Assembly: GCF_014196715.1 (NCBI RefSeq)
Contig: NZ_JACIEF010000002.1
Location: 682,001-746,000, forward strand
Length of the DNA stretch: 64,000 bases
Source of the DNA: Pedobacter zeae
Lineage (GTDB): Bacteria; Bacteroidota; Bacteroidia; Sphingobacteriales; Sphingobacteriaceae
Direction of reading: 5' to 3'
Part shown: positions 37,736 to 47,109 of the stretch, one piece after another
Numbering within the stretch: position 1 is the first letter of the stretch
Layout of the letters: each line of letters starts with the position of its first letter
The notes under the pieces: generated by a model
Databases searched by the model: none
Seen by the model: the letters and a program-made list of their open reading frames with translations, nothing else
Told to the model about the DNA's origin: nothing
Program-made: the position numbers and the translations under genes

Positions 37736-40700
37736 ATGTACTTAATTTTTGATACTGAAACCACGGGTTTGCCCCGCAATTACAATGCACCCATTACCGA
37801 TACGGATAACTGGCCGCGCTGTATACAGATTGCCTGGCAATTGCATGATGAGATGGGGAGATTGGTTGAACATCAGGATTATCTGGTAAAACCGGAGGGA
37901 TTTAATATTCCTTATGATGCAGAACGGATTCATGGTATTTCTACAGAATTGGCAACCGAACAGGGCATCGGTTTTGACGAAATGCTGGCCAGGTTTAATG
38001 AAGTTTTAAACAAGGCAAAATTTATTGTCGGCCAGAATATTGGTTTCGATGTTAACATTATGGGTTGCGAGTTTCACCGTTTTGGTGTAGCCAACCGGCT
38101 GGCAGAAATGCCTGTTTTAGATACCTGTACGGAAGTAACCGCCCAGCTATTACAGTTGCCTGGAGGTAGGGGAGGTAAATTTAAACTGCCAACCTTAACC
38201 GAGCTGCATTCTTATTTATTCGGTGTTCCTTTTAGTGAAGCCCACAATGCAACTGCCGATGTGGAAGCCACCACCCGCTGTTTTCTGGAACTGGTAAAAA
38301 GAGAGGTTTTCAAAAAAGAAGAATTACTGGTTGATGCAGAGTATTTTCCGCGTTTCAGGGAGGTAAACCCTGGCCTGATTGAGGGGATTGGCTTACAGCA
38401 CATCAATTTAAAAGCGGCCTCTGATGAAATCCGCAAACGCCAGCAAAAAACTGAAGGTTCCGGGATTTCCAAACAGGCTCTTACCGATAACAGGCATGAG
38501 CTCGCAGCGGCAACTTTTGTGCACCTGCATAATCACACCCAGTTTTCGGTATTACAGAGTACCATCAGTATTCCTGATCTGGTAAAAGCCGCTGCTGCGC
38601 AAAAAATGCCTGCAGTGGCCATGACCGATCATGCCAATATGATGGGGGCTTTCCACTTTGTTAACCAGGTTTTAAACCATAACAAAGCAGCTGAAGCTAA
38701 AAATGCTGCTGCAATTGAAGCTGGCGAGCGCCCTACAGAGGTGATCATGACACCGATTGTAGGGGTAGAATTTTTTGTTTGTAATGACCATACAGACCGT
38801 ACTACAAAAGATAACGGTTACCAGATGGTGTTACTGGCAAAGAATAAAAAAGGCTACCACAATTTGGCTAAAATGTCGTCTATTGCCTATACAAAAGGCT
38901 TTTATTACGTTCCGCGTATCGATAGAGGGATAATTGAACAATATAAAGACGATATTATTGTCCTTTCCGGAAACCTTTCGGGAGAAATTTCGAATAAAAT
39001 ATTAAACCTCGGCGAAAATCAGGCAGAAGAAGCCTTACTCTGGTGGAAGGCCCAGTTTGGCGATGATTTTTATATCGAGGTAATGCGTCACAACCAGGAA
39101 GATGAAGACCGTGTAAACGAAACTTTAATTGCCCTGGCTAATAAACATGCGGTTAAACTGGTTGCTACCAATAATACCTATTATGTAAATAAAAAGGATG
39201 CCAATGCGCATGATATTTTACTCTGTGTAAAAGACGGTGAGAAGCAGGCTACACCGATAGGCCGTGGCCGTGGCTACCGTTATGGTTTACCTAATCAGGA
39301 ATATTATTTTAAATCGGCTGACGAAATGAAGGCGCTTTTTGCCGACTTGCCCGAAGCGATACTGAATATCCAGGAGATTCTTGATAAAATTGAAACCTAT
39401 AAACTTGCCCGCGAGGTACTTTTGCCTAAATTCGATATCCCTGATGAATTTTTGGTTGCCGAAGATGAAGCCGATGGTGGCAAACGCGGAGAGAACAAGT
39501 TTTTAAGGCATTTAACTTACGAAGGTGCCAAACGGCGTTACGGAACTTTAACCGACGATGTAATAGAGCGTTTGGATTTCGAGCTGGCTACGATTGAAAA
39601 AACCGGTTATCCGGGTTACTTTCTGATTGTACAGGATTTTATTGCTGAAGCGCGAAACCTTGATGTATCGGTAGGTCCGGGCAGGGGATCAGCAGCCGGT
39701 TCGGCAGTGGCCTATTGCTTGGGGATTACCAATATTGACCCGATTAAATACGACCTGCTTTTTGAGCGTTTCTTAAACCCGGATCGTGTATCCATGCCCG
39801 ATATCGATATCGACTTTGACGATGAGGGGCGTGGCCGTGTAATGGATTACGTAATTAACAAATACGGTGCTAACCAGGTAGCGCAGATCATTACTTACGG
39901 TACCATGGCAGCCAAATCATCTATCCGCGATACGGCGCGGGTATTGGACCTGCCTTTGTTCGAGGCTGATAAAATTGCGAAGCTGATCCCTAATATGAAG
40001 CTCGCTAAAATCTTTAACCTCGACGAGAAGAGTTTGAAGGATGCTTTACGCCCTGATGAATACGAGAAAGTAGTAGAGTTGAAAAATCTGGGCAGCCAGA
40101 AGGATTTAAGTGCCGAAACTATTCAGCAGGCGCAGGTTTTGGAAGGATCGTTAAGGAATACCGGTATCCACGCCTGTGGGGTAATTATTACACCCAGCGA
40201 TATTACCAACTTCGTTCCCGTTTCGGTTGCCAAAGATTCTGATTTATACGTTACCCAGTTTGATAACTCGGTGGTAGAAAGTGCCGGTTTATTAAAAATG
40301 GACTTCCTGGGGTTAAAAACGTTAACCCTCATCAAGGATACGGTCAAACTGGTGAAGAAAAGGCATGGTATCGATCTCAACCCGGATAATTTTCCGATTG
40401 ACGATGTCATGACCTACGAACTTTTCCAGCGTGGCGAAACCATCGGGATTTTCCAGTACGAGAGTCCGGGTATGCAGAAGTACATGAAAGAACTTAAGCC
40501 AACGGTTTTCGACGATTTAATTGCCATGAACGCTTTATACCGTCCGGGCCCTATGGAGTATATTCCAAGTTTCGTACGCCGTAAAAATGGTGAGGAAGAA
40601 ATTAAATACGATCTGGATGCCTGCGAAGAATACCTGAAAGAAACATATGGTATTACCGTTTACCAGGAGCAGGTAATGCTTTTATCTCAGAAACTGGCCG

Positions 40701-42169
40701 GATTTACCAAAGGTGAGGCCGACGTTCTCCGTAAGGCGATGGGTAAGAAGCAGAAAGACGTTCTGGATAAGATGAAGCCTAAATTTGTAAAGCAAGCTTC
40801 GGAAAAAGGCCATGATGCAACCATTTTAGAGAAAATCTGGAAAGACTGGGAAGCATTTGCATCTTACGCTTTCAACAAATCGCACTCCACCTGTTATGCC
40901 TGGATTGCTTATCAAACGGCTTATCTAAAGGCACATTACCCTGCTGAATACATGGCTGCGGTACTTTCCAACAACATGAGCGATATTAAGCAGGTGGCTT
41001 TCTTTATGGAAGAATGCCGGCAAATGGGGGTTACCGTATTAGGGCCGGATGTAAACGAATCTGACCTTAAATTCTCGGTTAACGCCAAAGGAGAAGTCCG
41101 TTTTGGGATGTCGGCTGTAAAAGGTGTGGGCGAAAAAGCGGTAGAAAGTATTATCGAGGAACGGAATGGCAACGGCCCTTATGCCAGCGTGTACGATTTT
41201 GCAAAACGTTCCAATACCCGTATTGTAAATAAAAAAGCGTACGAGAGTTTTGTGTACAGCGGTGCTTTCGATGCCTTCGGCGGGCACAGGGCACAATATT
41301 TCTACATCGGTCCGAACGATAAGATGAACGGCATAGAGAAAATTATCAAATATGCCAACGATTTCCAGAACAACGAAAGTACCTCCCAGGCTTCTTTGTT
41401 CGGAGGATCTAAAGCCGATCTCATTTTGGAACCTACTTTACCTGTATCGCCGGAATGGGCCTTGATGGACCGCCTGAAATACGAAAAGGATGCCATCGGC
41501 ATTTTCCTTTCCGGCCATCCGTTGGATAACTATAAGCTCGAACTGGATAAATTCTGTACCCACAGTGTCAGACAGCTCAGTATCATTAACAAAGTGCGAA
41601 TGGGCGATAGTAATGAAGAAGTACTTGCTGAGTTTGAGAAACTGAAAAACCGTGAACTCTGCGTAGGCGGTTTGGTGGTAACTGCATCGCAACGCATTAC
41701 CAAAACAGGTAAGCCTTTCGGTACCTTTGTTTTCGAAGATTACGATGATGCCTGTGAAATGGCCCTTTTCGGTGAGGATTTCCTGAAGTTTAAATCGTTT
41801 TTAACCGAAGGCTATTTCTTGCAGATCAGGGGCAGGGTAGGCGAGCGTTTCGGGAAGGCCGGCGACTGGGAATTTAAAATTACTGCGATTAATCTCATGT
41901 CCGAACTGCGCGATAAATTGGCTAAAAGTTTAACCATTCAGGTGCCTATCGAGCGGGTTAATGATCAGCTAATGAAGGAGATTGAAGCAATATTAGCAGA
42001 CAATAAGGCAAATTCTGAGCAGCAAAACTGCCAACTTAACTTTGCTGTTTTTGATAGCGAAAAACAGATTATGCTCGATTTACCATCAAAAAATTTAAAA
42101 ATAAACCCCAATAACAAGTTCCTGGAACAATTAATGGGAATGAATGTGGTAAATTACAAGCTGAACTAG
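37736..42169 (+). CDS. dnaE: DNA polymerase III alpha subunit with N-terminal exonuclease domain
   Basis: A 1477-residue replicative polymerase. The first ~200 residues form a DnaQ-type 3'-5' exonuclease domain: ExoI Asp6/Glu8 (DTETTG), ExoII Asp105 (GFDVN) and ExoIII-epsilon His170/Asp175 (HNATAD). After a linker the PHP domain starts (HLHNHTQ, His263/265/267) and keeps its metal ligands. The polymerase core contains PDIDIDFDDEGRGR with active-site aspartates at about 689-693. The fingers, tandem HhH and OB fold (~1330-1400) follow. This contrasts with E. coli, where exonuclease and polymerase are separate. Thioredoxin follows after a repeat. Confidence 0.93.
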   Translation: MYLIFDTETTGLPRNYNAPITDTDNWPRCIQIAWQLHDEMGRLVEHQDYLVKPEGFNIPYDAERIHGISTELATEQGIGFDEMLARFNEVLNKAKFIVGQNIGFDVNIMGCEFHRFGVANRLAEMPVLDTCTEVTAQLLQLPGGRGGKFKLPTLTELHSYLFGVPFSEAHNATADVEATTRCFLELVKREVFKKEELLVDAEYFPRFREVNPGLIEGIGLQHINLKAASDEIRKRQQKTEGSGISKQALTDNRHELAAATFVHLHNHTQFSVLQSTISIPDLVKAAAAQKMPAVAMTDHANMMGAFHFVNQVLNHNKAAEAKNAAAIEAGERPTEVIMTPIVGVEFFVCNDHTDRTTKDNGYQMVLLAKNKKGYHNLAKMSSIAYTKGFYYVPRIDRGIIEQYKDDIIVLSGNLSGEISNKILNLGENQAEEALLWWKAQFGDDFYIEVMRHNQEDEDRVNETLIALANKHAVKLVATNNTYYVNKKDANAHDILLCVKDGEKQATPIGRGRGYRYGLPNQEYYFKSADEMKALFADLPEAILNIQEILDKIETYKLAREVLLPKFDIPDEFLVAEDEADGGKRGENKFLRHLTYEGAKRRYGTLTDDVIERLDFELATIEKTGYPGYFLIVQDFIAEARNLDVSVGPGRGSAAGSAVAYCLGITNIDPIKYDLLFERFLNPDRVSMPDIDIDFDDEGRGRVMDYVINKYGANQVAQIITYGTMAAKSSIRDTARVLDLPLFEADKIAKLIPNMKLAKIFNLDEKSLKDALRPDEYEKVVELKNLGSQKDLSAETIQQAQVLEGSLRNTGIHACGVIITPSDITNFVPVSVAKDSDLYVTQFDNSVVESAGLLKMDFLGLKTLTLIKDTVKLVKKRHGIDLNPDNFPIDDVMTYELFQRGETIGIFQYESPGMQKYMKELKPTVFDDLIAMNALYRPGPMEYIPSFVRRKNGEEEIKYDLDACEEYLKETYGITVYQEQVMLLSQKLAGFTKGEADVLRKAMGKKQKDVLDKMKPKFVKQASEKGHDATILEKIWKDWEAFASYAFNKSHSTCYAWIAYQTAYLKAHYPAEYMAAVLSNNMSDIKQVAFFMEECRQMGVTVLGPDVNESDLKFSVNAKGEVRFGMSAVKGVGEKAVESIIEERNGNGPYASVYDFAKRSNTRIVNKKAYESFVYSGAFDAFGGHRAQYFYIGPNDKMNGIEKIIKYANDFQNNESTSQASLFGGSKADLILEPTLPVSPEWALMDRLKYEKDAIGIFLSGHPLDNYKLELDKFCTHSVRQLSIINKVRMGDSNEEVLAEFEKLKNRELCVGGLVVTASQRITKTGKPFGTFVFEDYDDACEMALFGEDFLKFKSFLTEGYFLQIRGRVGERFGKAGDWEFKITAINLMSELRDKLAKSLTIQVPIERVNDQLMKEIEAILADNKANSEQQNCQLNFAVFDSEKQIMLDLPSKNLKINPNNKFLEQLMGMNVVNYKLN

Positions 42170-42246
42170 GGGATAAGGCCTTAGGTTTAAGGTGGAAGCT
42201 TAAAGCGCCTAAACCTTATACCTTTCACCTTTAAGCCCTTTACCTC
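42170..42246. repeat. AAGG/CCTT palindromic repeat, copy 3
   Basis: The left half GGATAAGGCCTTAGGTTTAAGG is mirrored by GCCTAAACCTTATACC and CACCTTTAAGCCC. It starts directly after the dnaE stop and ends just before the trxA palindrome. Same family as 6824-6908 and 20650-20724. Confidence 0.65.
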
Positions 42247-42250
42247 AAAA

Positions 42251-42269
42251 TAATGTCAAATTGACATTA
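42251..42269. promoter_or_regulatory. 19-bp palindrome upstream of trxA (operator candidate)
   Basis: TAATGTCAA-A-TTGACATTA is a perfect 9-bp-arm palindrome. It ends 8 bp before the -33 element of the predicted trxA promoter, a position typical of activator or repressor sites. Confidence 0.55.
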
Positions 42270-42277
42270 CAGATGTG

Positions 42278-42306
42278 TTGGCATTACAATTGAATACATA
42301 TATTTG
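42278..42306 (+). promoter_or_regulatory. Bacteroidota-type promoter for trxA
   Basis: TTG (42278-42280) and TATATTTG (42299-42306) with an 18-bp spacer. The predicted start near 42313 gives a leader of about 12 nt before the ATG at 42325. Confidence 0.6.
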
Positions 42307-42324
42307 AAAATAAAAAAAACAGTT

Positions 42325-42645
42325 ATGGCATTAGAAATCACAGATGCAAACTTCGAGGAGCTTGTATTAAAATCAGATAAACCCGTATTGGTAGATTTTT
42401 GGGCAGAATGGTGTGGCCCTTGTCGCATGGTTGGTCCGGTAGTAGAAGAAATCGCTAAAGAATATGACGGTAAAGCGGTAGTTGGAAAAGTAAACGTTGA
42501 TAATAACCCTCAAATTTCGATGCAGTTTGGTATCCGCAACATCCCTGCTTTATTATACTTTAAAGACGGACAGGTAGTTGACAAGCAAGTTGGTGCTGTT
42601 CCAAAATCAATTTTAGCAGATAAATTAAACAAGCAATTGGTTTAA
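42325..42645 (+). CDS. trxA: thioredoxin
   Basis: Small disulfide reductase, 106 residues, normal length. The active site WAEWCGPC has Cys30 and Cys33, followed by the [10 protein letters not shown] cis-proline loop. The start at the ATG 42325 ([14 protein letters not shown]) is preferred over an in-frame TTG seven codons upstream that lies within the -7 promoter element. It sits behind dnaE but has its own promoter and palindrome, and a terminator follows. Confidence 0.95.
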   Translation: MALEITDANFEELVLKSDKPVLVDFWAEWCGPCRMVGPVVEEIAKEYDGKAVVGKVNVDNNPQISMQFGIRNIPALLYFKDGQVVDKQVGAVPKSILADKLNKQLV

Positions 42646-42694
42646 TTTAAGCTTAAAGTAAAAAGGTCAAAGCCTAAAGGCTTGTAACATATTT

Positions 42695-42729
42695 AAAACC
42701 CAGGTTCATTTAATGGATCTGGGTTTTTT
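42695..42729 (+). terminator. intrinsic terminator after trxA
   Basis: AAAACCCAG...CTGGGTTTT stem with inner partial pairing, followed by a run of six T. Confidence 0.8.
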
Positions 42730-42771
42730 ATTGTAAACATAATTTTGTTTCTTTATTTAAAAAACTCAAAT

Positions 42772-43989
42772 ATGTCGGTTAACTTATTTAGCAATAAAAA
42801 TTTAAGCATTTTATTAACGGGTTTGGCCCTTAACTGTATAAATATTTCATGTGTGGAAGCACAGAATCCTGTTGAAACCAACCAGCCATCTGCCGATTTT
42901 AAACCTGCTTTTGCCGGGCAAACCAGAATTGCAGGTGTTAAAACCAAAACTCCTTTGGATATTTCGGTCATTAACGAAAAGCTTGAAAATCCATGGGCAA
43001 TTTCGGTACTTCCCAATGGTGGTTTCCTGATTACCCAAAAGCAGGGCACCATGGTGATCCTTACAGCTGATGGAAAATTGAGTAAAAAGATTACAGGTTT
43101 GCCAAAGGTAGATCCATCCGGGCAGGGCGGCTTACTGGATGTAACCTTAGATCCCAACTTTGCAAAAAACAGGTTGATTTACTGGGCTTATTCAGAACCA
43201 CAGAAAGAGGGTGTTTTATTGGCCATTGCCAAAGGTAAATTGGCCGCAAATGAAACATCTGTTGAAAACCAAACCGTTATTTACCGTGCTACACCTGCTT
43301 ATGGCGGTAAACTTCAGTACGGATCGAGAATCGTTTTCGATAAAAACGGAAATTTATTTGTAAGTACAGGCGAACGTTCTGGAAGTGATATCAGAATACA
43401 GGCACAATATTTAAATTCTTCGTTGGGTAAAATTTTACATCTTACACCAGAGGGTAAGGCGGTTGCTAACGGACCATTTGCCGGTAAAGCCGATGCCCGA
43501 CCTGAAATTTATGCCTACGGGCTTCGTAACCCGGATGGTTTGGCCATTAATCCCTCAACCGGTGATTTGTGGGAGGCAGAATTTGGCCCTAAAGGAGGCG
43601 ATGAAGTAAACATTATTAAACCCGGCAAAAATTATGGTTGGCCAATCATCACTTACGGAACGGAGTACAGCGGTAAAAAAGTGGGCGACGGTATAACGCA
43701 GAAAGAAGGTATGGAACAACCGGTTTACTACTGGAATCCGAGTATCTCGCCCGGTTGCATAGCTTTTTATAACGGCAACAGTATAGCCGAGTGGAAGGGC
43801 AATTTGTTTGTAGGTGGGTTAAGTGGTTCGCACATTATCCGCTTGGTGATAAAAGATGATAAAATTGTTGGCGAAGAGCGCTTGCTTGAAGGTAAAGGCG
43901 AACGTTTTCGCGATATGGCCGAAGGAAAGGATGGAGCGCTTTATTCGGTAACCGATAACGGACATTTATATCGAATTGCGAAGAAGTAA
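42772..43989 (+). CDS. PQQ-dependent sugar dehydrogenase (Asd-like)
   Basis: A 405-residue protein of the soluble aldose sugar dehydrogenase/GSDH family: a six-bladed beta-propeller that oxidises sugars using PQQ. NPWAISVLPNGGFLITQKQG is the usual opening, followed by GGLLDVTLDP, YAYGLRNPDGLAINP and GDEVNIIKPGKNYGWP. The start at 42772 (MSVNLFSNKN) gives a clean signal peptide (~30 residues). An upstream TTG would add nine residues without a function. It is periplasmic. Its natural sugar and the source of PQQ are not known. Confidence 0.85.
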   Translation: MSVNLFSNKNLSILLTGLALNCINISCVEAQNPVETNQPSADFKPAFAGQTRIAGVKTKTPLDISVINEKLENPWAISVLPNGGFLITQKQGTMVILTADGKLSKKITGLPKVDPSGQGGLLDVTLDPNFAKNRLIYWAYSEPQKEGVLLAIAKGKLAANETSVENQTVIYRATPAYGGKLQYGSRIVFDKNGNLFVSTGERSGSDIRIQAQYLNSSLGKILHLTPEGKAVANGPFAGKADARPEIYAYGLRNPDGLAINPSTGDLWEAEFGPKGGDEVNIIKPGKNYGWPIITYGTEYSGKKVGDGITQKEGMEQPVYYWNPSISPGCIAFYNGNSIAEWKGNLFVGGLSGSHIIRLVIKDDKIVGEERLLEGKGERFRDMAEGKDGALYSVTDNGHLYRIAKK

Positions 43990-44010
43990 ATCGAAAATAT
44001 TTTTAATGCT

Positions 44011-44047
44011 ACACCCGCAGGTTTTAAAACTTGCGGGTGTTTTTTTA
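44011..44047 (+). terminator. intrinsic terminator after sugar dehydrogenase
   Basis: ACACCCGCAGG...TTGCGGGTGT, a near-perfect 15-bp hairpin (44011-44040), followed by a run of eight T. Confidence 0.88.
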
Positions 44048-44088
44048 TATCGTGGGCAAACCTAGCAGCTGTATAATCTTTTAGGAAT

Positions 44089-44108
44089 GTCAAGTCGAGC
44101 TTGTCGAA
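44089..44108 (+). repeat. CTTGTCGAA repeat, half copy
   Basis: GTCAAGTCGAGCTTGTCGAA matches the left arm of the element at 14281-14300 in 16 of 20 positions. No right arm is seen nearby. Confidence 0.5.
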
Positions 44109-44244
44109 TTGCCTTATTAAATGACTGGATCGTTTAAACCTACTCGGTTTTGATTTAATTATGGCATTCTAATTGCTATGCATTTATTGTTCCCTATTAT
44201 TTTATTGTGATTTAATAATTAATTATCAAACCATTAATAATTTA

Positions 44245-44964
44245 ATGATGGAATATTCTTTAAAAGAAAAAAGGAATGCCGGTATTTTATTTACTTTTTA
44301 TGATCCTTTTAAATTATTTCGAGGCCTGAGCTCATGCTCATTTCCTGGTTCTTCAATAATTTTGATTATTGATACTATTCATAAAAATTATATAGTACAA
44401 AAAAAATCAGCAAGGGGTGGAGTAGATATCGATTATTATTTTCTTGATTCTGGTATGTTCTGGGATAGAAGAAAAAGTATAAAGTTTAATAAAAAAACAA
44501 ACTCTTTGTTGTTAATTGTTGAAGATGGATTACCTAGATATTTAAGACCAACTTGGGATGACATAACAAATAAAAGGATTTTAACCTTGGATAAGAGGTT
44601 ACAAAACCCTGCAAGAGAATTTATCAATACGGTTGAAGAAGAACTCGGGATACAATTAAGAATTGTACAGGCTTTAAGAACTATCGCTGAACAAAATGCA
44701 CTTTATAACCAAGGTCGAACAACACCTGGCAACATTGTTACTAAAGCAAAAGGAGGCTCAAGTTATCATAATTATGCTTTGGCTATGGATGTGGTAATTG
44801 TAAAAGATGGACAGGCGGTTTGGAGTATTTTGCCTAAAGAGGTAGTTAAAATTGGAGAAGAACTTGGATTTGAATGGGGAGGTAATTGGAAAGGTTTTAA
44901 AGACTATCCCCACTTCCAGATGACTTTTGGAAAAAGTATCAGGGATTTAAAAAATGAAAAATAG
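44245..44964 (+). CDS. M15-family peptidoglycan peptidase with N-terminal extension
   Basis: A 239-residue protein. The C-terminal ~100 residues form an M15 D-Ala-D-Ala carboxypeptidase/endolysin domain with the zinc trio His175 (SSYHNYALAMD), Asp182 and His223 (YPHFQM). The first ~130 residues match no domain I recognise. No signal peptide is present, unlike ordinary cell-wall carboxypeptidases. The start at 44245 (MMEYSLKEK) is preferred over a Met 24 codons upstream. The region is visibly more AT-rich than its neighbours, suggesting horizontal acquisition. It overlaps or abuts the following secreted-protein gene. Confidence 0.75.
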   Translation: MMEYSLKEKRNAGILFTFYDPFKLFRGLSSCSFPGSSIILIIDTIHKNYIVQKKSARGGVDIDYYFLDSGMFWDRRKSIKFNKKTNSLLLIVEDGLPRYLRPTWDDITNKRILTLDKRLQNPAREFINTVEEELGIQLRIVQALRTIAEQNALYNQGRTTPGNIVTKAKGGSSYHNYALAMDVVIVKDGQAVWSILPKEVVKIGEELGFEWGGNWKGFKDYPHFQMTFGKSIRDLKNEK

Positions 44965-44965
44965 T

Positions 44966-45481
44966 ATGAAAAGACTTTTAATATGTTTGATTGCGCTTAT
45001 TTATAGCAGTAATGTTTTTGCAGCTAGTAAAAGTTCAATCAACTATACTATTGATACTTCGGCCGTAATTAGAAAAATCCAATCAGATTTCTTGTCGATT
45101 AATAAAAAGCTGAAACTTTATAAAAAGAAAACAAAAGACGCTTTTGGGATGTCGGCAGAAGGCGGTAAAGTAACCGGCTATTATAGTAAAGGCTTGCTTA
45201 AAAAGATACATTGCATTTTTTATGGAGAAACTGGAAAGGTCGAATCTGATTATTATTTCAACGAAAATGGCCTGTTCTTTTTGTATAAGAAAGAAGTGTT
45301 TTACGATAAGCCGATATATCTAAAAGATTTTAAAACCAAAAATATTGTAGAAATACGCTATTATTTATTTGATAATCAGATAATTAGAAAATTAACCAAA
45401 TCTAATACCTCATCAGTATTATCTTTCAAGGAAATAAAAGCAGAGCTGAAACCAATTATGGGTGTTTTAAATGAAAAATAG
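44966..45481 (+). CDS. secreted protein of unknown function, paired with M15 peptidase
   Basis: A 171-residue protein with a clear signal peptide (MKRLLICLIALIYSSNVFAAS), so it is periplasmic. The mature part is polar, with tyrosine-rich beta-like stretches (GYYSKGLLKKIHCIFYGETGK, SDYYFNENGLFFLYKKE) and lysine-rich surroundings. I recognise no family. The start at 44966 follows the peptidase stop by one base. An ATG four codons earlier would overlap it. A cytoplasmic peptidoglycan hydrolase followed by a periplasmic protein is the layout expected of an effector with its immunity protein, but this is inferred. Confidence 0.6.
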   Translation: MKRLLICLIALIYSSNVFAASKSSINYTIDTSAVIRKIQSDFLSINKKLKLYKKKTKDAFGMSAEGGKVTGYYSKGLLKKIHCIFYGETGKVESDYYFNENGLFFLYKKEVFYDKPIYLKDFKTKNIVEIRYYLFDNQIIRKLTKSNTSSVLSFKEIKAELKPIMGVLNEK

Positions 45482-45501
45482 GTTTTTCAAGGACTGTTAA
45501 T

Positions 45502-45534
45502 AAAAATCCTAACATTGAGTTCAGGATTTTTTTT
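45502..45534 (+). terminator. intrinsic terminator after the M15/secreted pair
   Basis: AAAAATCCT...AGGATTTTT stem with a T-rich 3' side (eight T). It ends the AT-rich two-gene unit. Confidence 0.75.
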
Positions 45535-45659
45535 GAGCTATACGCTCAACTTTTCAGATCACTTTTGGTTTTGCCCTTATCTTGTGCCTGACTTTTGAAA
45601 CTTCGCAAGTGTTAGCTAATTTTCCGTTTTTTTAATAAATCTTTTATTAGCTTTACCCT

Positions 45660-46577
45660 ATGCAGGTTGTAAACTATGAAAACGAAACAAGCTATGGTAA
45701 TTTAGAATTGCTTGCCATGCAGGTAGTGGAAGGTTTTATTACAGGCTTGCATAAAAGCCCGTTCCATGGTTTTTCGGTCGAATTTGCCGAACACCGCCAA
45801 TATAATAACGGCGATAATGTTAAAAATATCGACTGGAAGTTATATGCCAAAACCGATAAACTTTACAGCAAACGTTTCGAAGAAGAAACCAATCTGCGTT
45901 GCCAGTTTGTAATTGATGTTTCCTCGTCAATGTATTTTCCTGAGCCTAAAAAAAACAAACTGACCTTCTCTATACAGGCTGTAGCATCTTTAATGTACCT
46001 CTTAAAGAAACAACGCGATGCTTTCGGGTTAAGCTTATTTACCGATGAGATCTTATTAAATTCGCCTGCAAAATCGACAACGGTTCATCAAAAATATTTA
46101 TTTACCCAGCTGGAACAGCTGTTGCAGAAACCAAAGGTAAATGCACAGACCAATTTAAGCGAGGCATTGCATCAAGTGGCAGAATTGATCCACAAACGAT
46201 CTTTGGTAATTATCTTCAGCGACCTCTTTAATACGCAAACCAGCGCCGATAAAACAGATCAATTTTTTGATTCGCTGCAACACCTTAAGTTTAACAAACA
46301 CGAGGTGGTGGTTTTTAATGTGGTTGATAAAACCAAAGAGATAGACTTTAATTTTGAAAACCGCCCCTATCAGTTTATTGATATGGAAACCGGCGAAACG
46401 ATAAAAGTACATACCAACCAGGTTAAAGAGAATTACACTGCTGCGGTTTCTGCTTACCGGCAGCAGGTTGCGCTAAAATGTGCCCAATATAAAATCGACT
46501 TAATTGATGCTGATATAAATGAAGGATTTTATCCCATCCTTCAGTCTTATTTAATCAAACGACAAAAATTAGGTTGA
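45660..46577 (+). CDS. DUF58 domain-containing protein
   Basis: A 305-residue protein of the DUF58 family, which often acts with MoxR AAA+ ATPases. The conserved opening VEFAEHRQYNNGDNVKNIDWKLYAKTDKLYSKRFEEETN leads into a von Willebrand A-like core with a MIDAS-type motif VIDVSSSMYF. IIFSDLFNT and VVVFNVVDKTKEIDF are the other strands. No MoxR gene is within the window next to it. It has no membrane segment. Confidence 0.88.
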   Translation: MQVVNYENETSYGNLELLAMQVVEGFITGLHKSPFHGFSVEFAEHRQYNNGDNVKNIDWKLYAKTDKLYSKRFEEETNLRCQFVIDVSSSMYFPEPKKNKLTFSIQAVASLMYLLKKQRDAFGLSLFTDEILLNSPAKSTTVHQKYLFTQLEQLLQKPKVNAQTNLSEALHQVAELIHKRSLVIIFSDLFNTQTSADKTDQFFDSLQHLKFNKHEVVVFNVVDKTKEIDFNFENRPYQFIDMETGETIKVHTNQVKENYTAAVSAYRQQVALKCAQYKIDLIDADINEGFYPILQSYLIKRQKLG

Positions 46578-46643
46578 TATTTGTTACAAACAACGCTGTT
46601 TTAGCGCTGTTTATTTAGTGATTTAAATTTTAAACTACCCGAT

Positions 46644-47105
46644 ATGTTAGAAAAAGGCGCTATAGCACCAGATTTCGAGTTGAATGCTACCCCCGATCAG
46701 AAAATAAAACTTAAAGATTTTAAAGGTAAAAACGTAATCCTGGCCTTTTATCCGGCCGATTGGAGCCCGGTATGCAGCGATCAGATGGCCCTTTACAATG
46801 AAATGCTTAATTATTTCAGCAAATACGATGCGCAGATTTTCGGGATTTCGGTTGATAGCGTTTGGTGTCACCTGGCCTTCCAGGAAAACAGAAAGTTACA
46901 TTTCCCACTTTTGGCCGATTTTGAGCCTAAAGGAGCAGTCTCGAAAGCTTATGGCGTGTACGATGATGAAGTTGGAGAAAGCAAAAGAGCATTATTTGTG
47001 ATTGATAAAGAGGGAAAAATTGCCTGGAGTTATTTAGCGCCTTTAGCCGTTAATCCTGGTGCCGATGGCATTTTGGATGCATTGGAAGAATTAAATAAGA
47101 AATAA
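46644..47105 (+). CDS. peroxiredoxin (AhpC/TSA family)
   Basis: A 153-residue thiol peroxidase. The peroxidatic Cys44 lies in FYPADWSPVCSDQ, where Ser41 takes the place of the usual Thr of the PxxxTxxC motif. There is no obvious resolving Cys at the C-terminus, although Cys95-type residues occur mid-protein, so the type (AhpE-like one-Cys) is inferred. It lies 4 bp before the DsbA-like gene, suggesting a redox operon, with thioredoxin (trxA) 4 kb away as a possible reductant. Confidence 0.85.
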   Translation: MLEKGAIAPDFELNATPDQKIKLKDFKGKNVILAFYPADWSPVCSDQMALYNEMLNYFSKYDAQIFGISVDSVWCHLAFQENRKLHFPLLADFEPKGAVSKAYGVYDDEVGESKRALFVIDKEGKIAWSYLAPLAVNPGADGILDALEELNKK

Positions 47106-47109
47106 AGCG

